From positions 1-43,299 of the forward strand of contig NZ_JABTYH010000038.1 in the NCBI RefSeq assembly GCF_013314975.1: a DNA stretch of 43,299 nt, in the 5' to 3' direction. Numbering within the stretch: position 1 is the stretch's first letter; the number at the start of each line of letters is the position of its first letter. The position numbers and the translations under genes were made by a program. This document shows positions 26,267 through 34,286 of the stretch, piece by piece. This stretch comes from Pseudarthrobacter oxydans. Lineage in GTDB: Bacteria > Actinomycetota > Actinomycetes > Actinomycetales > Micrococcaceae. The notes below the pieces were generated by a model, which saw only the letters and a program-made list of their open reading frames with translations, had not been told where the DNA came from and did no database searches.

Positions 26267-26350
26267 GCGCAACTTAGTTTGGGGAGCGCGGCTTTCGCTG
26301 GGCGGTGGGTTACGTCATCCGCGCAAGTTACGTTGGGGAGCGCGACTTTC
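26267..26350. repeat. Two 30-nt direct repeats, 54 nt apart
   Basis: Copies at 26267-26296 and 26321-26350 match at 26 of 30 positions. The shared core TTGGGGAGCGCG is intact in both. They lie in the gap between the tRNA-Arg terminator and the flavoprotein gene. Confidence 0.7.
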
Positions 26351-26398
26351 CGACCCGACTTCCCCGGCGCACGCGGACCACCCCGCCGCACCCGGGCG

Positions 26399-26404
26399 TA
26401 GGCT
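26399..26404 (+). promoter_or_regulatory. -10-like TAGGCT, leaderless start
   Basis: TAGGCT ends 6 nt before ATG 26411. There is no Shine-Dalgarno sequence, so leaderless initiation is likely. Confidence 0.5.
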
Positions 26405-26410
26405 TTCCCC

Positions 26411-27865
26411 ATGATGCCCGAGCCTGTTGAGCAGGAATTTGACGTTGTTGTTATCGGCGCCGGCGCCGTCGGAGAAAACGTTGCGGACCGCGTGGCGCAG
26501 GGCGGCCTCTCGGTGGTGTTGGTGGAAGCGGAACTGGTGGGCGGAGAGTGCTCCTACTGGGCGTGCATGCCGTCCAAGGCGCTGCTTCGGCCCGGGACTG
26601 CACTGCATGCGGCCCAGACAACCCCGGGCGCCAAGGAAGCCGTCACGCGGACCCTTGACGCTGCAGCCGTCCTCAAGCGCAGGGACTACTTCACGTCCAA
26701 CTGGCAGGATGACAGCCAGGTCGCCTGGGTCAAGGATTCCGGGATCGACCTCATCAGGGGCCACGCCTGGCTCACCGCCCCGCAGGGCGTCCAGGTCGCG
26801 GGCCTGGACGGTACCTCTCACCGGCTGCGTGCCCGCCACGCAGTGGTGCTGGCCACCGGCTCCATGCCCAATACTCCTCCCATTGAGGGGCTCGAAGACG
26901 TGCAGGTCTGGGGTACGCGGGAGGCCACGTCCGCCAGCGAGGTCCCCGAGCGTCTGGCGGTCCTTGGCGGCGGCGTTGCCGGAACCGAACTTGCCCAGGC
27001 GTTCGCCCGCCTCGGCTCGGCGGTGACCCTTGTTACCCGCGGCAGGTTGCTGGGAAAGTACCCGGAGGAGGCCGCCAGCCTTGTGGCCGCGGGGCTGCGC
27101 GCGGACGGCGTGGAACTCCGCCTTCACACCGAGACGCAGCGAATCAGCACCAACGACGACGGCACGTTAAGCCTGCGGTTGGGCGACGGCACCACCGTCA
27201 CGGCGGACAAAGTACTCGTATCCACCGGCCGGCACCCCGCACTGGAGGGCCTGGGCCTGGAGAGTATCGGCGTTGAACCGGATGACCGGGGCCAGTTGGC
27301 CATCAGCACGGACAACTCCGGCCTGGTGCAGGGCGTACCCGGCGAAGGGCCCTGGCTGTATGCGGTGGGTGACGCGGCCGGCAGGAACCTCCTGACGCAC
27401 CAGGGAAAGTACGAGGCGCGGGCCACGGGCGACGCCATCGCAGCCCGCGCCAGGGGTGAACTGAACGGAGCACCGGAGGACTGGAGCCGGTACTCCCACA
27501 CAGCCAACCAGCACGCGGTGCCGAATGTAGTTTTCACCGATCCTGAACTGGCTACTGTGGGCCGCACGCTGGAAACCGCCCGCCAGGACGGCTTCAACGC
27601 CTCTTCAGTGGAGCTGCCCATCCAGGTGGCAGGGTCCTCGCTGCATTCGGAGAACTACGAGGGCTGGGCCCAACTGGTGATTGACGAAGACCGGCAGGTG
27701 CTTCTGGGGGCCACGTTCGCCGGACCGGATGTCTCCGAACTCCTGCACGCCGCAACCATTGCCGTGGTGGGCCAGGTGCCGTTGAACCGCCTATGGCATG
27801 CGGTGCCGTCCTATCCGACCATCAGCGAGGTGTGGCTTCGCCTTCTTGAGAAGTACGGCCTCTAA
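26411..27865 (+). CDS. Pyridine nucleotide-disulfide oxidoreductase (lipoamide dehydrogenase/MerA-like)
   Basis: This 484-residue homodimeric flavoprotein has an N-terminal FAD motif VVVIGAGAVGENVA. The redox disulfide is in GGECSYWACMPSKALLRP (CxxxxC), the NAD(P) motif is LAVLGGGVAGTELAQAF and the second FAD strand is LYAVGDAAG. The C-terminal interface helix carries HAVPSYPTISE, with the catalytic His-Glu pair of the family. CSYWAC replaces the CLNVGC of lipoamide dehydrogenase. Together with the missing E3 complex genes, this points to a general disulfide or quinone reductase rather than E3. The substrate is not certain. ATG 26411 and the ATG at 26414 are both possible; promoter spacing favours the first. 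Confidence 0.9.
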   Translation: MMPEPVEQEFDVVVIGAGAVGENVADRVAQGGLSVVLVEAELVGGECSYWACMPSKALLRPGTALHAAQTTPGAKEAVTRTLDAAAVLKRRDYFTSNWQDDSQVAWVKDSGIDLIRGHAWLTAPQGVQVAGLDGTSHRLRARHAVVLATGSMPNTPPIEGLEDVQVWGTREATSASEVPERLAVLGGGVAGTELAQAFARLGSAVTLVTRGRLLGKYPEEAASLVAAGLRADGVELRLHTETQRISTNDDGTLSLRLGDGTTVTADKVLVSTGRHPALEGLGLESIGVEPDDRGQLAISTDNSGLVQGVPGEGPWLYAVGDAAGRNLLTHQGKYEARATGDAIAARARGELNGAPEDWSRYSHTANQHAVPNVVFTDPELATVGRTLETARQDGFNASSVELPIQVAGSSLHSENYEGWAQLVIDEDRQVLLGATFAGPDVSELLHAATIAVVGQVPLNRLWHAVPSYPTISEVWLRLLEKYGL

Positions 27866-27886
27866 ATACCGGCCTAGAGGGCTTAT

Positions 27887-27915
27887 TTGAACTGACTGGT
27901 CAGTTTGGTTAGGCT
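27887..27915 (+). promoter_or_regulatory. Promoter with TetR-type operator before the YhgE operon
   Basis: TTGAAC (27887-27892), a 17-nt spacer and TAGGCT (27910-27915) form a good promoter. The perfect dyad AACTGAC-TG-GTCAGTT (27890-27905) overlaps the -35 box and fills most of the spacer. It has the shape of a TetR operator, and a TetR gene is third in the operon, so self-repression is expected. Confidence 0.75.
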
Positions 27916-27946
27916 GAGAGCAGATGCATTCCGCGAAAGGCCACCC

Positions 27947-28666
27947 TTGCTCTCAGCACAACGGCTCTCTGCCCATGGCCGCAGGGATCCCCTCCTTCCG
28001 GCAACCTCACTCCACGTCCGGCGCGGCGAACTCCTGCTGGTGACCGGCGGGCGGCAGGACCACCGGACGGCGCTCGCCCTGCTCCTCAGCGGGAGAATGA
28101 AGCCGTCCGAAGGGCTCGTCAGCTGGGACGGCAGCGAGCGGCTCAAGGCGCGCCGGCTGGCGAGCGCCCTGGTGGACTCCCCCGGCGTCAACGAGCCCGA
28201 ACAACACCTCAGCGTGCGCGACCTGGTTACCGAAGACCTGGCCCTGATCCCGCGCCGCTACCGGGGCGCCCTGGTGAGCGGCCCCTGGCTGAAGGTGAAC
28301 AGCTTCGAGGACATCGCGGACTCTTGGACGGAACAGCTGGACCCTGCCCGGCGGCTCGAACTCCTGACTGCGCTTGCCTTGGCTAACCCGCACACGGACA
28401 TGCTGGTGGTCGACTCCCCTGACCGGCACACCGCCGACGCCGCTGAATGGCTGCCAAGGCTGCAGCGTCTGGCGTTCGACGCCGGACGGCCGCTCGCCGT
28501 CGTCGCCACCGTCGGCGCCCTCCCGCCCTCGTGGGACGGACCCGCCGCCGCTATTGGCAATGCGGTCCCCCTTGAAAGCCCCACGGGTGAATTGCCCGCG
28601 CATGGGGATGGCAGGGAACCGGATGCCGTAAACACCACTGAACTCGAAACCGAGGTTGCCACGTGA
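27947..28666 (+). CDS. Degenerate ABC-transporter-type ATPase
   Basis: This 239-residue cytosolic protein has the layout of an ABC ATPase but with broken motifs. The strand leading to the P-loop is intact (GELLLVTGG), yet the loop reads GGRQDHRTA at 34-42, without GxGKS/T. The signature LSGGQ is replaced by LDPARRLEL (131-139). Walker B is DMLVVDSPD with Asp in place of the catalytic Glu, and the H-loop His is absent (VVATVG). TTG 27947 is the start because AAAGG lies 6 nt upstream and the promoter is before it. Its stop overlaps the next start by 4 nt. It may bind but not hydrolyse ATP, or be a structural partner of the YhgE protein. Confidence 0.8.
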   Translation: MLSAQRLSAHGRRDPLLPATSLHVRRGELLLVTGGRQDHRTALALLLSGRMKPSEGLVSWDGSERLKARRLASALVDSPGVNEPEQHLSVRDLVTEDLALIPRRYRGALVSGPWLKVNSFEDIADSWTEQLDPARRLELLTALALANPHTDMLVVDSPDRHTADAAEWLPRLQRLAFDAGRPLAVVATVGALPPSWDGPAAAIGNAVPLESPTGELPAHGDGREPDAVNTTELETEVAT

Positions 28667-30699
28667 CGGTACTGCGGCTGGCCCGCTCCGAACTTAAGCG
28701 CATGACCGCCGGGCTGATGCCCAAACTCACCATCCTTGCGCTGACCATGGTCCCGCTGCTGTACGGGGCGGTGTACCTGTACGCAAACTGGGACCCGTAT
28801 GGCAACCTGGACAACCTCGATGCGGCCCTGGTGGTGGAGGATGCAGGTGCCACAACCAGCGAGGGCACACGCCTTGAAGCCGGGGCAAAGGTGGCAGAGA
28901 GCCTGGTGGATGGCAATGTTTTCCACTGGATCCCGGTGGCCACAACACAGGAGGCGGACCAGGGGGTCAGCAGCGGGGACTACGCCTTCGCCCTGAAGAT
29001 TCCGGAGGACTTTTCGGCGAACCTGGTATCCCCCGGCAGCTTTGATTCCGCCAGCCAGGCCATGCTCAACGTCACCACCAACGATGCCAACAACTACCTG
29101 CTGAGCACCATCGTGGATAAACTCACCACCGCTGTGCACAGCACTGTGGCCACCGAGGTGGGCGAGGAAACGGCAAACCAGCTGCTGACGGGCTTCGGGA
29201 CCATCCACTCCCAAATGGTCAAGGCAGCGGACGGCGCCGGCCACCTGGCCGACGGTGTGGCCGACCTTCGGGACGGGGCTGCCACCCTCCACGACGGCAC
29301 CTCAGCCCTGAGCAGCGGAGCCGGCGAGCTGTACGCGGGCCAGGTGAAACTCCGGGATGGAGCCAGCCAGCTGACCGACGGCGCGGGCCAGCTCAGCAGC
29401 GGCCTGTCCACGCTCAAGGAAAAGACCGCCACCCTGCCCACGGACTCCCAGACGCTGGCTGCGGGGGCGGCACAGGTGGCTGCCGGAAACGCACAGCTGA
29501 ACGCCAAAGTGCAGGATGTCGCAGCCCAGCTGGATGCCGCTGACCAGGGCCTCCGGGCACGGGTGGTGGAATCGAACAGCAGGCTCATGGCCGAAGGCGT
29601 CCTGACCCAGGAGCAGGCGGACAGGATCGTGGCGGATCTTGACGCCGCGGCCGGTTCGAGCCCGGTGGCAGCCGCCAGGACGAAGATCCAGGCAGATGCG
29701 GCACAGATCCAGCAGCTGGCCTCCGGAGCCGAAGCCGTGAGTACCGGCGCTGCCCAGCTTGCTGCGGGCACGCCCGCCCTGAGGGACGCCGTTTCCCAGG
29801 CTTCCTCCGGCGCCGACCAGCTCCACACCGGCGCGGCCGCGCTGGCCACCGGAGGGCAGGCGGCCCTCGACGGCGCAGGCCGGCTGGCGGACGGAGCCCG
29901 CCAGGTAGACGACGGGGCGGCCCGGCTGGCGGACGGCACCGTCACGGCGGCGGACGGTTCGCGGACCTTGGCGGATGAGATCGGCAAGGGCGCCGGGCAG
30001 GTGCCCAACCCGGATGATGCCCAGAAGAGCAACCTGTCCCGCGTCATGGCCGACCCCGTTGCGGTCAGCAACGTCTCGCAGGCCAAGGCGGAATCCTACG
30101 GTGCCGGGCTGGCGCCGTTCTTCCTCACCCTCGCCTTGTGGATCGGCATCTTCATGCTGGTCCAGGCCATGCGTCCCATTACCCAGCGGGCGCTGGCCTC
30201 CAATGCCCCGTCCTGGAAGATCGCGGTTGGCGGCTGGCTGCCCTTCCTGGCGGTTTCTGTGGTGCAGGCGAGCCTCCTCACCCTGGTGGTAAACCTTGCC
30301 CTGGGCCTCAACCCCGCGCATCCGGTGCTGATGTGGCTGTTCATGCTTGCGGCCGCCATGGCCTTCAGCGCGATCATCCAGGGCGTTGTTGCGCTGCTTG
30401 GATCGCCGGGCAAACTCGTGGTGCTCATTCTGCTGGTCCTGCAACTGGTGTCCTCGGGCGGCACGTTCCCTTGGCAGACCACGCCGCAGCCGCTCCACGC
30501 GGCGCATGAAATCCTCCCCATGGGCTACGTAGTGACCGGCATGAGGCACCTCATCTATGGCGCTGACCTGTCCATGATCGCTCCCACCGTCCTGGGCCTG
30601 GCGGGCTACACCGCTCTGGGTGTGGCCATGTCCACGCTGGCCGTTCGAAGGAACAAGTACTGGACACTGAAGACGCTGAAGCCCGAGATCGCGGTATGA
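28663..30699 (+). CDS. YhgE/Pip family membrane protein
   Basis: This 678-residue protein has one N-terminal membrane segment (residues about 20-42). A long extracellular region follows, dominated by many repeats of the form LxxGAxxLxDG (about 180-450), a hallmark of YhgE/Pip proteins and phage-infection proteins. About five C-terminal membrane helices follow (about 490-665), with the ABC-2-like core and the LPMGYVVTGMRHLIYG signature. Related proteins serve in type VII secretion in Firmicutes or in export with ABC partners. Here it overlaps the degenerate ATPase gene by GTGA and the TetR gene by ATGA, so it is probably a regulated exporter or envelope protein. Confidence 0.9.
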   Translation: MTVLRLARSELKRMTAGLMPKLTILALTMVPLLYGAVYLYANWDPYGNLDNLDAALVVEDAGATTSEGTRLEAGAKVAESLVDGNVFHWIPVATTQEADQGVSSGDYAFALKIPEDFSANLVSPGSFDSASQAMLNVTTNDANNYLLSTIVDKLTTAVHSTVATEVGEETANQLLTGFGTIHSQMVKAADGAGHLADGVADLRDGAATLHDGTSALSSGAGELYAGQVKLRDGASQLTDGAGQLSSGLSTLKEKTATLPTDSQTLAAGAAQVAAGNAQLNAKVQDVAAQLDAADQGLRARVVESNSRLMAEGVLTQEQADRIVADLDAAAGSSPVAAARTKIQADAAQIQQLASGAEAVSTGAAQLAAGTPALRDAVSQASSGADQLHTGAAALATGGQAALDGAGRLADGARQVDDGAARLADGTVTAADGSRTLADEIGKGAGQVPNPDDAQKSNLSRVMADPVAVSNVSQAKAESYGAGLAPFFLTLALWIGIFMLVQAMRPITQRALASNAPSWKIAVGGWLPFLAVSVVQASLLTLVVNLALGLNPAHPVLMWLFMLAAAMAFSAIIQGVVALLGSPGKLVVLILLVLQLVSSGGTFPWQTTPQPLHAAHEILPMGYVVTGMRHLIYGADLSMIAPTVLGLAGYTALGVAMSTLAVRRNKYWTLKTLKPEIAV

Positions 30700-31367
30700 A
30701 CGCCGGACCGCCGGGGCCAGTGAGGACCCTTCGACCCGCCAGGACCACCGCCACCCGCCAGAAACTCTTCGACGCCTCCATGGAACTCATCGGCGAGCGG
30801 GGCGCAGCGGGGGTCACCGTTGACGAGATCGCAGCTGCCGCGGGCGTCTCCAAGGGGACCGTCTACTACAACTTCGGCAGCAAATCGGAGCTCATTGCGC
30901 AGCTGCTCCGCCACGGGGTGGACATCCTGAAGGCACGCCTGCAGGAGGCGCCGGGCCAGGAGGCCGCGGCCCAGGGGGCAGCCACCGCCGTGTCCGGGGA
31001 CCCCCTGCTCGCGATGGAGGCAATGATCGGGCAGGCCCTGGACTTCATGTCCGAGTACCCGTCCTTTGCCCGGCTCTGGGTCAGCGAGAACTGGCGGACG
31101 CCCAGCGAGTGGCAGGGCACGTTCGCTGTCCTGCGGGGCGAGCTGCTGGCCGTGATTGGGGAGGCAGTGGAAAGGGTGGCTCAGGCCTACCCCGTGGACA
31201 GCACCGTTCCGCGGGGCAGCCTTGAAACAGCAATCTTCGGTGCCTGCTTTGTTGTGGGGCTCGACCGCCAGACGTACCACCCTGAACGCACCCGTGACCA
31301 AAGCGTTGCGGCAATCATGGCCTTCATGCGCGGCTACGTGCTGCAGCAGCCCGGTCCTCGGGGATGA
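30696..31367 (+). CDS. TetR family regulator of the YhgE operon
   Basis: This 223-residue regulator has the TetR DNA-binding domain at about 18-65 (TRQKLFDASMELIGERGAAGVTVDEIAAAAGVSKGTVYYNF, given here only as a family pattern spread over two segments). The ligand domain is C-terminal and helical. ATG 30696 overlaps the YhgE stop by 4 nt. The likely operator is the AACTGAC dyad at 27890-27905. The inducing ligand is unknown and could be the substrate of the membrane protein. Confidence 0.93.
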   Translation: MNAGPPGPVRTLRPARTTATRQKLFDASMELIGERGAAGVTVDEIAAAAGVSKGTVYYNFGSKSELIAQLLRHGVDILKARLQEAPGQEAAAQGAATAVSGDPLLAMEAMIGQALDFMSEYPSFARLWVSENWRTPSEWQGTFAVLRGELLAVIGEAVERVAQAYPVDSTVPRGSLETAIFGACFVVGLDRQTYHPERTRDQSVAAIMAFMRGYVLQQPGPRG

Positions 31368-32044
31368 TGGAGCGTATGGGGAAAAGCGGAAAGTTCGCGG
31401 TCATTGCCGGCATTGTTGCGGCCGGCCTGCTGGTGCTGACCGGGATGACGCTCGCCGAGCCGGTGTTCGTGGCGTTCCTCGGTGCCCTGGCGCTGGCGTG
31501 CCTGGCGTGCCTTATCGAAATCCTGAACCGGGGGCGCCGCATCGCCCTGCTGGCTGCCGGTGCCGGTACCGGCTTTACCGTGGCCTTCTCCCTCGCGTTT
31601 GTCAGCACGTGGGAGCTGGCCTTTGCCGGAGAGCCCTCGGTCTTCGGCACGCCGCTCCCCACCGGCGACCCGGACAACTACTTTTTCGGCGCTGCCGCTG
31701 CAGCTCTGGCGACACTCTGCGTCCTGTTCCTCGGCGCGGCCTGGCCGCGGGGGCGGCGGCTGCGCACCGCGGCCAGCAAGGGCAGGCAAACGCAGGGCAG
31801 GCCCGGCAGGGGCGCAGCGGGGAACAGACGCACGACGACGGCGGCCCGCCCGGCTGCCAAGGGAACGGCCCAGCGCAGGCCGGCAGCACGCACAAGCGGA
31901 GCAGGCACAGGCATCAAGGGCGAAGGCGGCCTCCGCGCACCCGCGCGGGTGCCTTCCGTCCCTGCCAGGCGGCCGTCGTCGTCGGCCCCTCCGGCCAGGA
32001 ACCCGTCGTCGGCAGGGGGCGCGAAGTCCGCGCCCCGGCGCTGA
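31364..32044 (+). CDS. Small membrane protein with basic disordered tail
   Basis: I do not recognise a family. The 226-residue product has two hydrophobic segments near the N-terminus (about 13-31 and 36-52), then one at about 60-80 and one at about 105-125. A tail of about 95 residues follows, rich in Arg, Ala, Pro and Ser. It shares a 4-nt overlap with the TetR gene and so belongs to the operon. ATG 31364, ATG 31367 and ATG 31376 are all possible starts. Its 3' end, including the stop, is part of a tandem duplication. The function is unknown; the basic tail would face nucleic acid or lipid. Confidence 0.75.
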   Translation: MMERMGKSGKFAVIAGIVAAGLLVLTGMTLAEPVFVAFLGALALACLACLIEILNRGRRIALLAAGAGTGFTVAFSLAFVSTWELAFAGEPSVFGTPLPTGDPDNYFFGAAAAALATLCVLFLGAAWPRGRRLRTAASKGRQTQGRPGRGAAGNRRTTTAARPAAKGTAQRRPAARTSGAGTGIKGEGGLRAPARVPSVPARRPSSSAPPARNPSSAGGAKSAPRR

Positions 32045-32080
32045 CCCCAAGAGCCAAGTCCGCGCCCCGGCGCTGACCCC
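32024..32080. repeat. 25-nt tandem duplication of the gene's 3' end
   Basis: Positions 32024-32048 and 32056-32080 are identical over 25 nt, 32 nt apart. The first copy contains the last codons and the TGA of the membrane-protein gene; the second lies just outside it. Confidence 0.8.
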
Positions 32081-32121
32081 GGGCGGCAGGATCGCCGCCA
32101 AAGCCTTGGTTGGTGCTCGAG

Positions 32122-32649
32122 TCAGTGCGCGCGGGGGACCTTGAACCTTGTGATGCGCGCGTCCTGTCCGTCCAGCTCCGCCCATGACTTTTCAGTCTCA
32201 AGGACTGTGAGGGCGTTGGTGGGGTACCTGGTGGCGGCATCCATGTAGGCGTCGTGGTCGGAATCGCGTGAGGCCAGGTGCATGGCAAGGTCCTGCACTC
32301 CGGGCAGGTGCGAGATCAGCATCAGCGTGGTGACTGTATCCGGGACATGGTTGATGACCGTCAGCATCCGGAGCGCTGACGCAGCGTACAGCCCGTCCTC
32401 AAGCTTGGGCGTGGGGGCCTTGTCCCCCAGCTCTGAGCACACCCACGTGCAGGTCTGCCGGGTGCGAAGGGCACTGGAGCAGAGGATGAAGTCCGGCACA
32501 ATGTTGTGCTTGAGCAGCCACCGGCCGGCAAGCGGCGCCTCGCGGTGGCCCCGTTCCTCCAGCGGACGCTCGTGGTCAGCCACCCCGCCCGGCCAGTCGG
32601 CCTTGGCATGCCGCATGATCACAAGCCGTCGAAGATGGTGCTCACTCAT
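32122..32649 (-). CDS. SixA-type phosphohistidine phosphatase
   Basis: This 175-residue cytosolic member of the histidine phosphatase superfamily has the N-terminal catalytic motif IMRHAKA (RHG-like) and the second His in LISHLPGVQ. The SixA block SSALRTRQT lies between. SixA removes phosphate from His residues of phosphotransfer proteins; the target here is unknown. ATG 32649 has TAGGCT 6 nt upstream, a leaderless layout. It is downstream of the winged-helix gene but separated by a hairpin, so it is probably a separate transcription unit. Confidence 0.9.
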   Translation of the reverse strand: MSEHHLRRLVIMRHAKADWPGGVADHERPLEERGHREAPLAGRWLLKHNIVPDFILCSSALRTRQTCTWVCSELGDKAPTPKLEDGLYAASALRMLTVINHVPDTVTTLMLISHLPGVQDLAMHLASRDSDHDAYMDAATRYPTNALTVLETEKSWAELDGQDARITRFKVPRAH

Positions 32650-32655
32650 GGCCCA

Positions 32656-32661
32656 AGCCTA
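32656..32661 (-). promoter_or_regulatory. -10-like TAGGCT, leaderless start of the SixA gene
   Basis: TAGGCT on the minus strand ends 6 nt before ATG 32649. Confidence 0.45.
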
Positions 32662-32680
32662 GCGAACATGCCACAAGCCG

Positions 32681-32698
32681 CGGGGGCACATGCCCCCG
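32681..32698 (-). terminator. Hairpin after the winged-helix gene
   Basis: CGGGGGCA / TGCCCCCG form an 8-bp stem with a 2-nt centre. There is no U-tract, so termination is only probable. Confidence 0.45.
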
Positions 32699-32718
32699 GG
32701 AGGGCGGCAAAGGTAGTG

Positions 32719-33585
32719 CTAGATCGAGTATTCGGGAGCGGCCCAGACAACAACTTCGGGGTGCTCGTAGAACCGGTACCCCTGGCCGCGGACTGTGCGC
32801 ACGGTGTTGGCCAGGCGGCCCAGCTTGGAGCGGAGCCGGCGGATGTGGACGTCGATGGTGCGCTCGTTGGGCACCTCTTCGGCGTTGCGCCACAGCCCCT
32901 CAAGGAGTTCGTCGCGCCCCACGGTGCGGGTGCCGTTCTCCACGAGGTAGTTCAGGAGCTCGAACTCCTTGAACGTCAGGTTGAGCGACTCGCCGTCCAG
33001 ATGGACTTCGCGGCGGGCCAGGTCGATCAGGACGCCGGACGGACGCGGCTCCTGTGCCTGCGACGGACGCGGGGCCTCCGTGCGCTGGCGGGCGTTGACG
33101 GTGGGGTCACCGAAGGTGGAACGGACGACGTCGAGCGCGGAACCGGGTGTGCCGGCGGGGGCAACGGCAACTGCTGCGTAGCTTTCGGCACCGGACACGA
33201 GGGACTGGGCGTAGGCGCGGATCTCCTGGGCCAGCTTGGCGATGGAGGTTCCGGCCGCTGCCGCCGTCTCCTCGTCAATGCCCATGTAGAGGACAAAACC
33301 ACGGGCAACGTTGTCGTTGGCTACGGGCCGGACGGTATTCGGACCGGCCACCACGGGAGTGGGGACGGTCATGGGTGCCGCCTCTGCGGGCTGGACCGCC
33401 CGGAGCTGCCCGTAGGAGCTGGGGTTGAAGCCCTGCGGCGCGTAGCCCTGGGAGGGGAAGCTGCTTCCAGATGATGATGGCGCCAGGGCGGGGCGCGGTC
33501 CAAACCCGGGGCGGAGGCCCGAGGGCTGGCCGGCCTTGGCGGCGTTACGGACAGAAATGTGGACGTATCCGGATGCAACTGACAT
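32719..33585 (-). CDS. Winged-helix regulator without receiver domain
   Basis: This 288-residue regulator has an OmpR/PhoB-type DNA-binding domain at about 185-275 (LTFKEFELLNYL, NERTIDVHIRRLRSKLG, TVRGQGYRFYEHP). There is no CheY-like receiver. Residues 1-85 are a Pro/Ser/Gly-rich linker. A small domain at about 90-140 (NVARGFVLYMGIDEETAAAAG) may be a ligand-binding or dimer module. It is not a standard response regulator because the phospho-Asp pocket is absent, so it must be controlled by another signal. GAGG sits 10 nt before ATG 33585. A 700-nt AT-richer region lies upstream. Confidence 0.88.
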   Translation of the reverse strand: MSVASGYVHISVRNAAKAGQPSGLRPGFGPRPALAPSSSGSSFPSQGYAPQGFNPSSYGQLRAVQPAEAAPMTVPTPVVAGPNTVRPVANDNVARGFVLYMGIDEETAAAAGTSIAKLAQEIRAYAQSLVSGAESYAAVAVAPAGTPGSALDVVRSTFGDPTVNARQRTEAPRPSQAQEPRPSGVLIDLARREVHLDGESLNLTFKEFELLNYLVENGTRTVGRDELLEGLWRNAEEVPNERTIDVHIRRLRSKLGRLANTVRTVRGQGYRFYEHPEVVVWAAPEYSI

Positions 33586-34286
33586 GGAATGCTTACCTCA
33601 ATGTGAATGGCCGTCATCGCGGCCCGAATGCTGGGAATCCCCGCAATGCGAACTGGGGAGGGGCGCCCGACGCTGGGCTGGGGGCGAATGCCTAAGAACT
33701 TCGGAGGGTGGGAAGGTCAGGCGTGCATTCGACAACAGCGCATGTCGGCAGCAGCGGATGTGCTGGGCCAATATTCTGCGGCTGCAGGTGCTGTTGAGTT
33801 CTTGTTCACATTGGAAGTGTGCAGCGTAACAATGGCAACTTGCAAGTAACAATGGACGCGATCGTCCGCATAATGAGACAAATTCCGCGATAGTGTTCCA
33901 AATCACAATTCTGGACGCTGTAAAAAATAACGCTTGTTATCCGGCGTTCTGCCTTTCTCCACGTGGTCTACAGAATTTTGTTCGACCAAAGAGCGTCCTG
34001 CGATTGATCCGTTCACCAGAGCGTCTGATAGCGGAATCTCGCTCTTCACCATGGTGGCGTGTCCAGCCGCCCCCGCTTTTGGACAGAAAAAATTGTGTTC
34101 GGAGCTGATGGTTGGGCATACCGAAGCCCGATATGCCGCCGTTTGAACGTCCGCGTCCGGGCGGCCGCGGACGCGGGGATTACACGCTTGGGACCCTCCA
34201 CGCATCCAGCTCGCTAGGCTGGGATTCACAGCTTGCGCACAGGAAAGCCATAGCCGGGCTTAAACCAATGATCGGAGAGTTGTTCC
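33586..34286. other. AT-richer intergenic region between two regulators
   Basis: This 701-nt stretch between the divergently transcribed winged-helix and response-regulator genes has no protein-like frame. It holds GTAACAATGG twice (33826-33835 and 33846-33855), exactly 20 nt apart. A perfect 8-bp stem (34148-34155 with 34166-34173) and TAGGCT (34215-34220), a possible -10 for the response-regulator gene, are also present. The base composition is visibly lower in GC than the flanks. Confidence 0.6.

Noticed and set aside
29220..29990. DNA repeats in the YhgE gene
   Set aside because: They encode the normal LxxGAxxLxDG repeats of the family, so they are protein repeats rather than a mobile element.
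29302..30549. 415-codon minus-strand frame opposite the YhgE gene
   Set aside because: It comes from the codon periodicity of the repetitive LxxGAxxL region and has no protein-like features.
28663..30699. Type VII secretion locus around the YhgE gene
   Set aside because: No EssC/EccC-type ATPase, WXG100 or LXG protein is in the window, so the family link alone is not enough.
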